Notes: generated by a model from the letters alone, not told the origin. A stretch of DNA of 64,000 bases from Roseateles_B flavus (GCF_039872765.1 NZ_JBDPZC010000001.1:496001-560000), one strand, 5' to 3'. Shown: positions 7,504-16,702, counted from the stretch's first letter. Numbers and translations are program-made.

Positions 7504-9522
7504 TCACCGGCCGGCGGGGCCTGCCGGGGGGGAGAGGAAGCTTCCCGGCGAACGGCGCAGGCGGTGCCAGATCGCGCGGCGCACGCGGGCGCGGTCCGCC
7601 AGCTGGATGCCGCGCGAGCGCAGCGCCACGCGGAAGGCCAGGGCGAAGCTCACCACCAGGTTCAGCACGCCGGTGCCCGCAATGCCCAGCACGCACAGCC
7701 AGAAGGGTGCCGTGAGCGCCACGCCGGGCCCCAGCGCGCCCACGGCGGCCGCGAGCTGACCTGTCGAGAGGGTCACGTGGCGCACCTCGATCGGCAAGCC
7801 CAGGAACTGCAGCAGCGCCGGCACCAGGCCCAGCATCAGGCCCAGGCTGATGTTGGCGGCCATGCCGGAAACATTGGCCCGCCACCACGCCGCCCAGGCC
7901 TGCGCCCGTGTGGGCCCCAGGCGCGCCACGATGCGCGGGTTCCAGGCGATGGCGCTGTCCAGGCGGTGGAAGACGAACCAGTTCTCCGCCCAGCCCGCAA
8001 TCAGGCTGGAGATGAAGAGCAGCACGCCGGTGAAGGCCGCATACAGCCACGACGGTCCCAGCACATTGAGCGAATGCAGGGTGTAGTGCGCGTCCTTCTC
8101 GCCCACCAAAGGCGCGCCGGCCAGCAGCACGGCGGCACCCTGCACCAGCAGCACGAGGGGGGCCACGACGGCCAGGTTGCCCAGGATGCCCGCCACCTGC
8201 GAGCGCACCAGGTGCGCCACCTCGTCGACGAAGCCGTCCAGGCCTTCGTCGGTGCCGATCTGGCTCAGCTTGTGAGCCATGGCCGGCGCCGTCATGGCGG
8301 GCTGCTTGGTGGCCACGGTCCAGTGCAGCAGGTGGATGATGACGAAGCTCAGCGCATAGTTGGCGCCGGCCCAGAAGCCGGCCCAGAAGGCGCTGAGCCC
8401 CAGGGCCATCACCGCGAATTTCGCGAAGACGGTGCCGGCGATCACCGCCCCGCCGCCGGCCGCGCGGCGCAGCATGCTGCGGTATTCATCGCGGTCACGG
8501 GTGATGTAGTGCTCGCCCGTCTCGGCGCTGCGCTCGGCCACCTTGCGGGCCAGCAGCGAATAGTGGCGCGCGAAGAGCGTGCGCAGGCTGCGGCGCTCGT
8601 GGGTGACACGGACGAGGTCGGCGGTGAGCTGCAGCAGGCGCGGCGCGGGGTCCGGCGCGACCAGGCAGTCCAGCAGATCCTCGATGCGGCGCAGGCGCTC
8701 GGTGAGCTGCTCGACGTCGAAGATGATGTCCACCGAGACGCCATAGGCCTCCAGGTGCTCGGGCACGGACTGCACGGCGCTGCGGCACTGGTCCAGCAGG
8801 GCGCGCAGCACCTGCAGGGCCTGGCGCAGGGCGGTTTCGTCAGGACCATCCAGGGCCTGGACGAACTGCTCGCTGGCCCGCGCCAGCTGCTCGAAGGGGT
8901 GCCCGGCCAGCGTGTCCGCGCCCATGCGCAGGCGCAGCGGCCCGGACAGCCCGGCTGCCCGCACGGAGCTGACCAGCACGGTCAGCGCGTCGCGCATGGG
9001 GGCGCGCCAGCCGCCGTCGTCGTCCTGCGGGAACACCAGGGCCTGCAGGCGGGCCAGCAGGGGGGCGTCGATCTGGCGCAGCCAGGCCTCGTCGGTGGCT
9101 TCAGGGAAGAGCTGCGCGAAGAGCTCGCCCAGCTCGGAGGTGTCCACCGTGCCCGGCAGCAGGCGCAGCCGAAAGCGGTGGAAGACCTCGCCCCACAGGG
9201 CCATGCGCGGCGCGAAGCCGACATCGGCAAAGAGGCCGATGGCATTGAGCTCGCTCCAGCAGCGGGCGATCACGCCACGCACCGCGGCCTGATGCTCGGG
9301 ATGCCGGTCCAGCACATTGAGCAGGTGCTTCAGGCGCAGCAGGGGCAGGGCGGTGGCGCCGGCGGCGCGGGCATCCTCGCGCGAGGTGGGCGCGTGGCGC
9401 AGCCACTCCAGCAGGCGGGCCAGCCACAGATTGCGTGCCGGTAGCGCGGCCTTGGGGTCGGCGGCGTTGAGCAGGGCCGTGAGGTCCCAGGCCGCGGGGT
9501 TCCTGAAGAAGCGGCCCGCCAT
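7504..9522 (-). CDS. Gcr-type 'site-specific recombinase' family membrane protein
   Basis: The 672-residue protein begins MAGRFFRNPAAWDLTALL at the ATG at 9522, which shares one base with the apaG stop (TGATG). The first 370 residues are helical and soluble, rich in Leu and Arg. From about 385 several hydrophobic segments follow (VIAGTVFAKFAVMALGLSAFWAGFWAGANY, SWLYAAFTGVLLFISSLIAGW and others), so this is a polytopic membrane protein. It belongs to the family annotated as site-specific recombinase after gonococcal Gcr. I see neither the RHRY set of tyrosine recombinases nor a serine-recombinase catalytic region, and a DNA-cutting activity fits poorly with membrane topology. The name is therefore historical and the real function unknown. 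Coupling to apaG is common in this bacterial group. Confidence 0.75.
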   Translation of the reverse strand: MAGRFFRNPAAWDLTALLNAADPKAALPARNLWLARLLEWLRHAPTSREDARAAGATALPLLRLKHLLNVLDRHPEHQAAVRGVIARCWSELNAIGLFADVGFAPRMALWGEVFHRFRLRLLPGTVDTSELGELFAQLFPEATDEAWLRQIDAPLLARLQALVFPQDDDGGWRAPMRDALTVLVSSVRAAGLSGPLRLRMGADTLAGHPFEQLARASEQFVQALDGPDETALRQALQVLRALLDQCRSAVQSVPEHLEAYGVSVDIIFDVEQLTERLRRIEDLLDCLVAPDPAPRLLQLTADLVRVTHERRSLRTLFARHYSLLARKVAERSAETGEHYITRDRDEYRSMLRRAAGGGAVIAGTVFAKFAVMALGLSAFWAGFWAGANYALSFVIIHLLHWTVATKQPAMTAPAMAHKLSQIGTDEGLDGFVDEVAHLVRSQVAGILGNLAVVAPLVLLVQGAAVLLAGAPLVGEKDAHYTLHSLNVLGPSWLYAAFTGVLLFISSLIAGWAENWFVFHRLDSAIAWNPRIVARLGPTRAQAWAAWWRANVSGMAANISLGLMLGLVPALLQFLGLPIEVRHVTLSTGQLAAAVGALGPGVALTAPFWLCVLGIAGTGVLNLVVSFALAFRVALRSRGIQLADRARVRRAIWHRLRRSPGSFLSPPAGPAGR

Positions 9523-9896
9523 CAATGCAGCTGGCTGGCCTCGGCCAGCAGGAATTCGGGAATGTCGGCGTAGAAGACTTCGGCGTCTTCGCTCACGCAG
9601 AGGTAGCGCCCGCGCATGGTGCCCTGGGGCGTGGCGATCTGCGCCCAGGAGCTGTAGCGGAAGCTCTCCCCCGGCTGCAGCAGCGGCTGGTGTCCCACGA
9701 CGGCGAGCCCGCGCACTTCCTGCACCGTGCCGGCGGCATCGGAGATGGTCCATTCCCGCGCGATCAACTGAGCGGGCGTGTCACCGGCATTGGTGATGGT
9801 GATGGTGTAGCTGTAGGCATGCAGACCGCGATCGGGGTCGGTCTGCTCGGGCAGCGCGGCGACTTGCACCGTGCACTTGAATTCGAGATGGGCCAT
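9522..9896 (-). CDS. apaG: ApaG domain protein (Co2+/Mg2+ efflux-associated)
   Basis: ApaG is a small immunoglobulin-fold protein whose E. coli locus affects cobalt resistance and intracellular AppppA; the molecular role is unclear. The diagnostic segments are HAYSYTITITNAGDTPAQLIAREWTISDAAG, VRGLAVVGHQPLLQPGESFRYSSWAQIATPQGTMRGRYLC and FYADIPEFLL. I use the ATG at 9896 (MAHLEFKCTV), which gives 124 aa, close to the usual length of about 125. Upstream in-frame ATGs at 9905 and 9923 would add up to nine residues, and no ribosome site decides between them. It is co-transcribed with the Gcr-type gene, overlapping by one base. Confidence 0.9.
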   Translation of the reverse strand: MAHLEFKCTVQVAALPEQTDPDRGLHAYSYTITITNAGDTPAQLIAREWTISDAAGTVQEVRGLAVVGHQPLLQPGESFRYSSWAQIATPQGTMRGRYLCVSEDAEVFYADIPEFLLAEASQLH

Positions 9897-10030
9897 GCGA
9901 CCCATTCTATGGACTGACGCCAAAGCCCTGGTAGTTGTGCGATGTGCGTCACTCGCACAGATGGAGGACGACGGCGGGGCGCGGCCGCGCTTAAGCTCCG
10001 GGCCTTTCCCGACGCCGCGAAGGCTCCGCC

Positions 10031-10642
10031 ATGAACACCCGAATCCATGTGGCCGAGGACGGCCAAGCCCGCTGCGCCTGGTGCGAGGCGCCGGGCTTCG
10101 AGGCCTACCGTCACTACCATGACACGGAATGGGGCTTTCCCGTCAGCGACGAAAAGCGCCTGTTCGAGAAGCTGTGCCTGGAGGGGTTCCAGTCAGGGCT
10201 CAGCTGGCGCACCATCCTGGCCAAGCGCGAGGCCTTCCGCGCGGGCTTTGCCGGTTTCGATCCCGACCGGGTCGCAGCCTTTGACGACTCCGACGTGCAA
10301 CGCCTGCTGGCCGACGCCGGCATCGTGCGCCACCGCGGCAAGATCGAGGCGGCCATCCACAATGCCCGCCTGGTGCCGGCCCTGCGCGAGGAGTTCGGCT
10401 CGCTGGCGGCCTTCTTCTGGGCCTTTGAGGAGACGGCCGCGGCCGAGGCGCCGGTGCGCGGTGAATCCGAGACCTCGCGCCGCCTGTCCAAGACCCTGCG
10501 CGCCCGGGGCTTCAAGTTCGTCGGCCCCACCACCTGCTATGCCTTCATGCAGGCCATGGGCCTGATCAACGACCACGCCCCCGGCTGCGGCTGGCGGGTC
10601 CGGGTGGACCAGGCGCGGCAGGCTTTCACGCCGCCGCGCTGA
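10031..10642 (+). CDS. tag: DNA-3-methyladenine glycosylase I
   Basis: Tag removes 3-methyladenine from alkylated DNA to start base-excision repair. The 203-residue protein carries the family landmarks: RCAW with zinc ligand Cys15, the YHDTEWG segment with His30, LEGFQSGLSWRTILAKREAFR, DAGIVRHRGKIEA and near the end GFKFVGPTTCYAFMQAMGLINDHAPGC, whose His and Cys complete the zinc site. Length and motif order match E. coli Tag apart from a short N-terminal extension. It stands alone on the plus strand between the divergent apaG operon and rpe, with 98 bases to rpe. Regulation is not apparent from the sequence. Confidence 0.95.
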   Translation: MNTRIHVAEDGQARCAWCEAPGFEAYRHYHDTEWGFPVSDEKRLFEKLCLEGFQSGLSWRTILAKREAFRAGFAGFDPDRVAAFDDSDVQRLLADAGIVRHRGKIEAAIHNARLVPALREEFGSLAAFFWAFEETAAAEAPVRGESETSRRLSKTLRARGFKFVGPTTCYAFMQAMGLINDHAPGCGWRVRVDQARQAFTPPR

Positions 10643-10740
10643 ATCCGGCGCCGCCGGGGTGGCGTGCTTTCGTAAAATCACGGGTTCTGCCTCCCCGGCC
10701 CCCTGACGGCCGGGGCCGATTCTCCCAAGCACCGCCCGCC

Positions 10741-11418
10741 ATGAGCCACCGCATCGCCCCCAGCATCCTCTCCGCCGACTTCGCCCGCCTGGGCGAGGAG
10801 GTCCGCAACGTGCTGGCGGCCGGCGCCGACTGGATCCACTTCGACGTGATGGACAACCATTACGTGCCCAATCTGACCTTCGGCCCCATGGTGTGCGAGG
10901 CCCTGAAGAAGCACGCCGTCAAGCCGGACGGCACGCCCGCGCCCATCGACGTCCACCTGATGGTCCAGCCCGTGGATGCCCTGGCCCAGGCCTTCTGCAA
11001 GGCCGGCGCCGACCTGGTCAGCTTCCACCCCGAGGCCTCGGCCCATGTCGACCGCACCTTGCAGCTGATCAAGGGCGAGGGCAAGCAGGCCGGCCTGGTC
11101 TTCAACCCGGGCACGCCGCTGGATGTGCTGGAATGGGTCATCGACAAGGTCGACCTGGTCCTGATCATGAGCGTGAACCCCGGCTTTGGCGGCCAGAGCT
11201 TCATCCCCAGCGCGCTGAAGAAGCTGGAGAAGGCCCGCCGGATCATCGAGGCCAGTGGTCGTGACATCCGTCTGGAGATCGACGGCGGCGTCAAGGTCGA
11301 CAACATCCGCCAGATCGCTGACGCCGGCGCCGACACCTTCGTGGCCGGCTCCGCCATCTTCGGCAAGCCCGACTACAAGGCCGTCATCGATGCCATGCGC
11401 GCCGAGCTGGCGCGCTGA
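10741..11418 (+). CDS. rpe: ribulose-phosphate 3-epimerase
   Basis: Rpe interconverts ribulose-5-phosphate and xylulose-5-phosphate in the pentose phosphate and Calvin pathways. This TIM-barrel protein of 225 aa shows IAPSILSADFARLGEE at the start, WIHFDVMDNHYVPNLTFGP with metal and catalytic residues, HLMVQP, SFHPEAS, LVLIMSVNPGFGGQSFI and EIDGGVKVDNI with the second catalytic Asp, then ADTFVAGSAIFG. Length and motifs are those of a complete enzyme. In many Burkholderiales rpe is followed directly by gph and trpE. Here gph is about 17.4 kb away. Confidence 0.96.
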   Translation: MSHRIAPSILSADFARLGEEVRNVLAAGADWIHFDVMDNHYVPNLTFGPMVCEALKKHAVKPDGTPAPIDVHLMVQPVDALAQAFCKAGADLVSFHPEASAHVDRTLQLIKGEGKQAGLVFNPGTPLDVLEWVIDKVDLVLIMSVNPGFGGQSFIPSALKKLEKARRIIEASGRDIRLEIDGGVKVDNIRQIADAGADTFVAGSAIFGKPDYKAVIDAMRAELAR

Positions 11419-11460
11419 TCGCGGGGTCAGCCGCTGCGGCGGCTGCCGCGTTGAGCCCGG

Positions 11461-11841
11461 ATGAGCGCTTCTCCCACTCTCGGACGCCTGGCCGCGCTGC
11501 TCGCGCTGCTGGGCGCATGCCATGGCGGTGCCCACGCCTTCCGCTGCAACGCCTTCGTGATCGATCCGGGGCTGCGCAAGGCCGAGGTGCTGGGCAAGTG
11601 CGGCAGCCCCTTCACCCAGGACCAGCGCACCGAGTACCGCCTCCAGCGCGTGCGCGAGACGGTCTGGGGTCGCGCCTCTCCGGGCGGGCCGCCCGTGCAG
11701 ACGGCGGTGGAGGTGGAACGCCAGGTGCCGGTGGTGATCGACGAGTGGGTCTACAACTTCGGCCCGCAGCAGTTCATGCAGGCCCTGCGCTTCGAGAACG
11801 GCACGCTGGTCGAAGTGCGGGACCTGGGCTACGGCCACTGA
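11461..11841 (+). CDS. DUF2845 family secreted protein
   Basis: The 126-residue protein has a signal peptide (LAALLALLGACHGGAHA, cleaved near FRCNAF) and then a short domain with RCNAFVIDPGLRKAEVLGKCGSP, where two cysteines could form a disulfide, followed by EWVYNFGPQQFMQALRFENGTLVEVRDLGYG. This pattern fits DUF2845, small periplasmic proteins whose ends read like the SmpA/BamE-type fold. The Cys inside the hydrophobic stretch (LGAC) could alternatively be a lipobox, but the cleavage site after AHA looks better. Function unknown. It follows rpe by 42 bases and may be co-transcribed. Confidence 0.75.
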   Translation: MSASPTLGRLAALLALLGACHGGAHAFRCNAFVIDPGLRKAEVLGKCGSPFTQDQRTEYRLQRVRETVWGRASPGGPPVQTAVEVERQVPVVIDEWVYNFGPQQFMQALRFENGTLVEVRDLGYGH

Positions 11842-12071
11842 GCCCGGGCTGGCGCCTGATGCCCAGCTGATGCCGGCGCCGCCAAGCGGCCTGATTAGCA
11901 TGGCAGACGTTCTCCGCGGGGCACCCTCCTGGGTTTCCCGTCCCTGTCGTGCGCCTGCTGACTTCTATACTCCCCGCCATGCCACGGGGCCGCAGGCCCC
12001 CATGCGAAGACCCATCGCCGCAAGACCTGACCCTCTCGGGGCAGCCGCGCGGCGCCACAAGGTGCAGGGAC

Positions 12072-15000
12072 ATGACAGTCACGGGGACCGTTGCCGCCGC
12101 CGCCGCCGCCGCCGGCAACGCGGGGCAGGCGAGGCCGCCTGCTGAACGCTTTGAGCTGGGAGACTGGCGGGTCGATCCGGCCGCCAACCGGCTGCATCAT
12201 GCCTCCGAGGGGGAGCTTGCCCTCGAGCCGCGCGCCATGGCCGTGCTCCTGGCCCTGTGCGAGCACCCCGGCGAGGTGGTCAGCGCCGACGCCCTGCTCG
12301 TGCGCTGCTGGGGCGACGCACTGGTCGAGGGCGGCCTGGGAGACAACCCCGTCCACAAGAGCATCAACCAGCTGCGCCGTGCCTTGGGTGACAGCGCCAC
12401 AGCGCCCCGGTACATCGAGACCATCCGCAAGCGCGGCTACCGTGTCATTGCGCCGGTGCGCGGCGGCCAGGGGCAGGCGAGGCCCGGCGCCTGGCACGGT
12501 GGCTCGCCCTTCCGCGGCCTGCAGGCCTTCGACACCCGCCATGCCGAGGTCTTCTTTGGCCGTGAGCAGGCCACGCAGGACCTGCTGCGCAGCGTGAGCC
12601 AGCAGCTGCAGCGTCAGCACGGGCTGGTGCTGGTGCTGGGCCCCAGCGGCTCGGGCAAGACTTCGCTGGTGAGCGCCGGCCTGATTCCCGCGCTGGCCCG
12701 GGAGCCGCTGGCCGGCCGCTGGCGTCTGGTCAGCCACAGCCAGTTGGACCTGGCCGACCTCAGCGTCCCGTTGGCGGAAGAGGCGGCCGATCACGCCAGC
12801 CCCTTTGCCCTGGCCCTGGCGGCCGCCCTGCTGGACTGGGAGACGGTCGACGGCGAGCCGCTGCTGGACGGCTTCAACGCGCATGACCTGGCACGGGCCC
12901 TCAGGGAGACCCCTGCGGCCGTGCTGGCCGAGCTGCGCGCCGCAATGGCGCGGCAGTCCAGCGGCAACCAGGCCTTTGTCCTGCTCTTCATCGACCGTCT
13001 CGAAGCCCTGTTCCGCCCGCCTCTGGGTGAAGACGGGCCGCGGGCCGCCGCCCTGCAGTTGCTGCAGGCCCTGGCCGAGAGCGGCTGCGTGCTGGTGGTC
13101 GCCGCCTGCCGCAATGACTACTACCCTCAGCTCGCCCAGCACCCCTGGCTGATGCGGGACAAGGCGCTGGGCGGCCATCTGGACCTCGCACCGCCCAGCC
13201 GCGCAGAGATCGCCCAGATGGTGCGGCTGCCTGCCCGCGCCGCGGGCCTGAGCTTCGGCATCGACCCGTCCACGCAGCAGCGCCTGGACGACCTGCTCTG
13301 CGATGCCGCCGCCGCCAGCCCCGATGCCCTGCCGCTGCTGCAGTACACGCTGGAGCAGCTCTACCAGCAGCGCAGTCCGCACGGCGAGCTCAGCTTTGCG
13401 GCCTACCAGGCCCTGGGGGGCGCGACCGGGGGCATGGGCGGCCTGGAGGGCGTGATTGCCGAGCAGGCCGAGCAGCTCATCCGCGGCCTGACGCCCGTGC
13501 AGCAAGGGGCGCTGCCGCATGTGCTGTCCCTGCTGGTGCTGGTGGGCGAGGACGAGTCCAGCCCCGTGGGCGGGCGGCGGGCGCTGTGGAGCGAGCTGCG
13601 CAGCGCTGCCGAGCGCGAGCTGGTGCGAGCCCTGGTGGATGCACGCCTGCTGGTCAGCGAACACAGCACCGAATTCGCCCGCGAGGAGCCTGCCTTCCGC
13701 GTCGCCCACGAAGCCCTGCTGCGCCGCTGGCCTCGGGTGACGGACTGGATCGCCCAGCACCGCCAGGACCTGCAGACCCGTGCCCGCCTGCGCCAGCAGG
13801 CGCAGCGTTGGGAGCAGGGCGGCCGGGCTGCTGAGTTCCTGTGGCCGCGGGGGCGGCAGCTTCAGGAAGGCTTGAGGCTGGGCAGCAGCGCCGCAGTGGC
13901 CCTGAGCGCCACGGAGTGGCAGTTCCTGAAGACCAGCGAGGGGCGGGCTGCCCTGGGCAAGCGTCTGGGCTGGGCGACCTTCGTGCTGATCACCTTGCTG
14001 GCCGGCGTTGCGAGCTGGTCGGCTTGGCGCAACGCCGGGCTGGTTCAGGAGATCGGGCGCAAGAACGAGAACAGCCAGGCCCTGGTCAGCCTGGTGCTGG
14101 GCCGGGTGCTGGACGAGCTGCGACCGGACTCCCGGCTCGCCGTGCTGGAAGGCATCGGCAAGCAGGCCCTGGAGGTGCTGGGCAGTCACTCCGAGGAGAA
14201 GTTGAGTGCCGTGGTGCGCCTGCAGCGGGCCAAGGCGCTGAGCGTCGTGGGCGAGGCTGCCTTTGGCAAGCGCCAGATGGACACGGCGCAAGGCGCCCTG
14301 AACGAAGCCTGGGCCTTGCTGAGCGCGGGAGAGCCGGCGCCCGAGCATGCCGCCGGCTGGGTCAAGATCCAGGGGGCGGTGGCCTATTGGCAGGGGCAGC
14401 TCGCCCTGGCCGAAGGGCGGTCCGCGCAGGCCCGTGACTGGTCCTTGCGCTACCGGGACCTGATGGCCGAGCGCGTCAGCCGGGCGCCCGGGGACCGCGA
14501 GGCCTGGGTGGAGCTGGGCTACGCCCTGACGACCCTGGGCAATATGGAACTCAAGTCCGGGCGCTGGAACGATGCCGCCCGCCTCTTTGCCGAGTCCTCC
14601 AGCTGGCTCCAGAAAGCCCTGCAGGCCCAGCCGGAGGACGCCGCCCTGGCCGCCAACTGGGCGCATACGCTGGGCTACCAGGCCTCGGTGGCCCGGATCC
14701 AGGGACAGATGAACGAGGCACTGGCACGCTGTGACCAGATGGTCAGCGTGCTGCGGGGCCTGGTGCGGGCGGGGGGCAATGACCTGCAGCTGAAGTACCG
14801 GCTCGGCAAGGCCCAGCGCGTGAGGTACTGGGTGCTGGCCGACATGCGCCGTGACCGGGAGGCCGCCGAAGCCCTGGCCGAGGCCCTCGAACTGGCCCGG
14901 CTGCTGGCCGGCCGGGACCCGGAGAACGTGGAATGGCGCGCCGGCCAGCTCTGGGCGGAGCTTGACGCCCTGGCCTTTCACGTCGGGCGCCAGCCTTTCC

Positions 15001-15500
15001 AGGCCGCCCTGCCTCCCGAACAGATCCCCGACATGCTTGAGCGGGCCCGCCCCATGCTGAAGGCGCAGCCCGGCATCCTGTCGCGCATCCAGGCCGCCTG
15101 GACGCAGCTGCGGGCGCAACTGGCACTCCAGCAGGGGCAGATCGATGCGGCGGAGGCACTGATCTCGCAGGCGGCCCAGCAATGGGCGGAACGCCTGCAG
15201 GCTCAGCAGAACGACCCCTATCTGCTCAACCAACTGGCACAGGCCGATCTGTTCAGGGCCAGGCTGCCCGCGAGGGGCGACCCCGCCGCCACCCTGGCCT
15301 GGTGCAGCAGCGCCCAAGAGCGCTGGAACCAGGTGGTCCAACTGGGCTTTGGTGCCGCACCACTTGAGGCCAAACTGATCCTGGGGGCTTGCGACGGCAA
15401 GGCCCCCTTGCCCCAGGATTGGTCTGCCCTGGTCGCTCATGGCTATGCGCCGGGCGGCCCTGCACGCTTTCATTCAACAGCCAAGGAGAAGTCTCTGTGA
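12072..15500 (+). CDS. winged-helix / nSTAND NTPase / TM / TPR-like giant signalling protein
   Basis: I start at the ATG at 12072 (MTVTGTV), with GCAGGGA just upstream and a TATACT -10-like box at 11966-11971; an earlier ATG at 11949 has no support. The 1142 residues read as follows. A poly-Ala tract from seven GCC repeats comes first, then a response-regulator-type winged helix (about 25-125, ending YIETIRKRGYRVIAPV). An nSTAND NTPase domain follows (about 145-560), with FRGLQAFDTRHAEVFFGRE, Walker A GPSGSGKTS at 190-198 and Walker B VLLFIDRLEALF near 304-314. One membrane helix lies near 631-651 and about 490 residues of helical TPR-like repeats follow. It resembles CadC/ToxR-like one-component regulators fused to a STAND switch. 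STAND proteins act in signalling and antiphage conflict; which applies here is open. The last codons overlap the next gene (TGATG). Confidence 0.82.
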   Translation: MTVTGTVAAAAAAAGNAGQARPPAERFELGDWRVDPAANRLHHASEGELALEPRAMAVLLALCEHPGEVVSADALLVRCWGDALVEGGLGDNPVHKSINQLRRALGDSATAPRYIETIRKRGYRVIAPVRGGQGQARPGAWHGGSPFRGLQAFDTRHAEVFFGREQATQDLLRSVSQQLQRQHGLVLVLGPSGSGKTSLVSAGLIPALAREPLAGRWRLVSHSQLDLADLSVPLAEEAADHASPFALALAAALLDWETVDGEPLLDGFNAHDLARALRETPAAVLAELRAAMARQSSGNQAFVLLFIDRLEALFRPPLGEDGPRAAALQLLQALAESGCVLVVAACRNDYYPQLAQHPWLMRDKALGGHLDLAPPSRAEIAQMVRLPARAAGLSFGIDPSTQQRLDDLLCDAAAASPDALPLLQYTLEQLYQQRSPHGELSFAAYQALGGATGGMGGLEGVIAEQAEQLIRGLTPVQQGALPHVLSLLVLVGEDESSPVGGRRALWSELRSAAERELVRALVDARLLVSEHSTEFAREEPAFRVAHEALLRRWPRVTDWIAQHRQDLQTRARLRQQAQRWEQGGRAAEFLWPRGRQLQEGLRLGSSAAVALSATEWQFLKTSEGRAALGKRLGWATFVLITLLAGVASWSAWRNAGLVQEIGRKNENSQALVSLVLGRVLDELRPDSRLAVLEGIGKQALEVLGSHSEEKLSAVVRLQRAKALSVVGEAAFGKRQMDTAQGALNEAWALLSAGEPAPEHAAGWVKIQGAVAYWQGQLALAEGRSAQARDWSLRYRDLMAERVSRAPGDREAWVELGYALTTLGNMELKSGRWNDAARLFAESSSWLQKALQAQPEDAALAANWAHTLGYQASVARIQGQMNEALARCDQMVSVLRGLVRAGGNDLQLKYRLGKAQRVRYWVLADMRRDREAAEALAEALELARLLAGRDPENVEWRAGQLWAELDALAFHVGRQPFQAALPPEQIPDMLERARPMLKAQPGILSRIQAAWTQLRAQLALQQGQIDAAEALISQAAQQWAERLQAQQNDPYLLNQLAQADLFRARLPARGDPAATLAWCSSAQERWNQVVQLGFGAAPLEAKLILGACDGKAPLPQDWSALVAHGYAPGGPARFHSTAKEKSL

Positions 15501-15979
15501 TGAATACCTACTGGGTCCTGGTCCAACAGCAGGGGACCGGCTACAGCTACACCTATTTCCCGTCCGTCAAGGCGACCCCGGTCCCGCCCAAGCCCTGGGA
15601 TGGCCCCGATGCCGAGCCGGTGCGGCCCAACTTCGCGGCTCCGATCCAGCAGAACTCGAAGGGCCAGCTGCAGCTCCCGACCGGCACGGGCAGCAACCTG
15701 ATCGCCGTGGCCCAGGTGACGCCGCAGAATCAACCGCCCGCCCCCTATGTCCCGGCCCGCAACGTGGCGCTGTTCGGCGCCGTGGCCAAGACCCTGATGG
15801 AGAACGCCGGCCTCAACCCCTACTCGCAGGCCGACGGTGGGCTGGTGGTGCTGTCCGTGGCGAATGCAACCGCGCGCGGCTGCTCGCTGGTGTTCCAGAA
15901 CCAGGATGACCAAGGGCGCACCGTGGGCATCTTCTGCTCGCCGGATCCCATGCCCATCCAGCCCGGACCGGACGAATAA
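15500..15979 (+). CDS. hypothetical protein coupled to the STAND gene, 159 aa
   Basis: The ATG at 15500 shares one base with the stop of the STAND gene, and AAGGAGA lies 8 bases upstream, so translation is surely coupled. The protein starts MNTYWVLVQQQGTGYSYTYFP and is rich in Pro, Gln, Asn and Thr. It has no signal peptide or membrane helix. The C-terminal half (NVALFGAVAKTLMENAGLNPYSQADGGLVVLSVANATARGCSLVFQNQDDQG) looks like a compact alpha/beta fold with a single buried-looking Cys. I do not recognise the family. Context suggests that it is the partner, target or output of the STAND protein. Confidence 0.75.
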   Translation: MNTYWVLVQQQGTGYSYTYFPSVKATPVPPKPWDGPDAEPVRPNFAAPIQQNSKGQLQLPTGTGSNLIAVAQVTPQNQPPAPYVPARNVALFGAVAKTLMENAGLNPYSQADGGLVVLSVANATARGCSLVFQNQDDQGRTVGIFCSPDPMPIQPGPDE

Positions 15980-15989
15980 ATGGCACAGC

Positions 15990-16010
15990 GGGGCCAGTAT
16001 TCCTGGCCCC
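15990..16010 (+). terminator. hairpin after the STAND operon
   Basis: GGGGCCAG (15990-15997) and CTGGCCCC (16003-16010) form a perfect 8-bp stem with loop TATTC, 10 bases after the stop codon at 15979. No T-run follows, so it is terminator-like rather than a textbook intrinsic terminator. Confidence 0.5.
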
Positions 16011-16702
16011 CTATCTGCCACCGCCATCCACGCCGGCCGTCAGGCATTCATGGAGCAAACCCCGGAGTGCCGCGCGCCGGCAGTTTTCCCGCCGGCTGAA
16101 TCAGCCCGGTCTGGCATTTCTCTGGGTTCAGTTTTCGCGCTGGTTTTTTCTTGATGTCGCCGTGATTGGAAGGCATCCGCTGCTTCCATTGACGGCCCGG
16201 TAGATTTCTCTCCTTTCAAAATCAGATCCCGGGAATTCGCCTGCGGTCCGCCAGGTGCCCCTTGATTTTCAGACAATGAAATGCGGTGGGGTTCCGCAGG
16301 GCCACGGTCTGGCAGCGTTTTGAGCCATGCCCACCACCTGCCGGAAACCTGCGACAAGCTTCCCGGCGGCTGCGCCCACCTGGATTTGATCTGATCCCCA
16401 GACGCCACCCCTCTGCCCCAGGGCTGGCGCTGACGACGGGGCCGCTGTTGCGCACAATGAGCACACGGCGTCATCCTCCGACCTTCGGACGTCCGGCCGC
16501 GTCAGCGGGTCAAAAGCTAGGGTTAACCCTCAAATCTGATCCCCTGCAGACGCCTATCAGCCACCGGAAGGTTTCCGGAAGGCGAGTTTTCCTCCGATTT
16601 CCTATCGTTCAGGTCATCGATGCACCGCGCATCGACGCGCCGCCCGCCCGCCTCCCCGGCTTCAGCAGGCCCGCCCCTTCAGTCACATCTGATGAGGTCA
16701 CC
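16011..16702. other. palindrome-rich, lower-GC spacer upstream of an HTH gene
   Basis: I see no convincing gene in this stretch of about 690 bases. The GC content drops clearly (for example the TTTTTTCTTG and CTTTCAAAATCAG segments near 16144-16225), unlike the surroundings. Three inverted repeats stand out. AGGGTTAACCCT at 16519-16530 is a perfect 12-base palindrome. CCGGAA-GGT-TTCCGG lies at 16564-16578. TCGATGC-ACCGC-GCATCGA lies at 16617-16635. They could be operator sites for the HTH protein encoded just downstream, or remnants of a mobile element. An open frame reading through here into the HTH gene lacks a ribosome site and protein-like composition. Confidence 0.5.

Noticed and set aside
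7504..9522. Mobile element because of the 'site-specific recombinase' family name
   Set aside because: No terminal repeats, no attachment sites, no recombinase catalytic residues and conserved linkage to apaG.
12092..12114. GCC repeats as a CRISPR-like or phase-variable tract
   Set aside because: It is an in-frame triplet run coding poly-Ala; copy change would not shift the frame. There are no CRISPR repeats or spacers in the window.
11895..15473. A very long minus-strand open frame (about 1190 codons) opposite the STAND gene
   Set aside because: It has the Gly/Gln/Ala/Arg-rich composition typical of antisense frames in high-GC genes, no domain and no ribosome site. The plus strand encodes recognisable domains.
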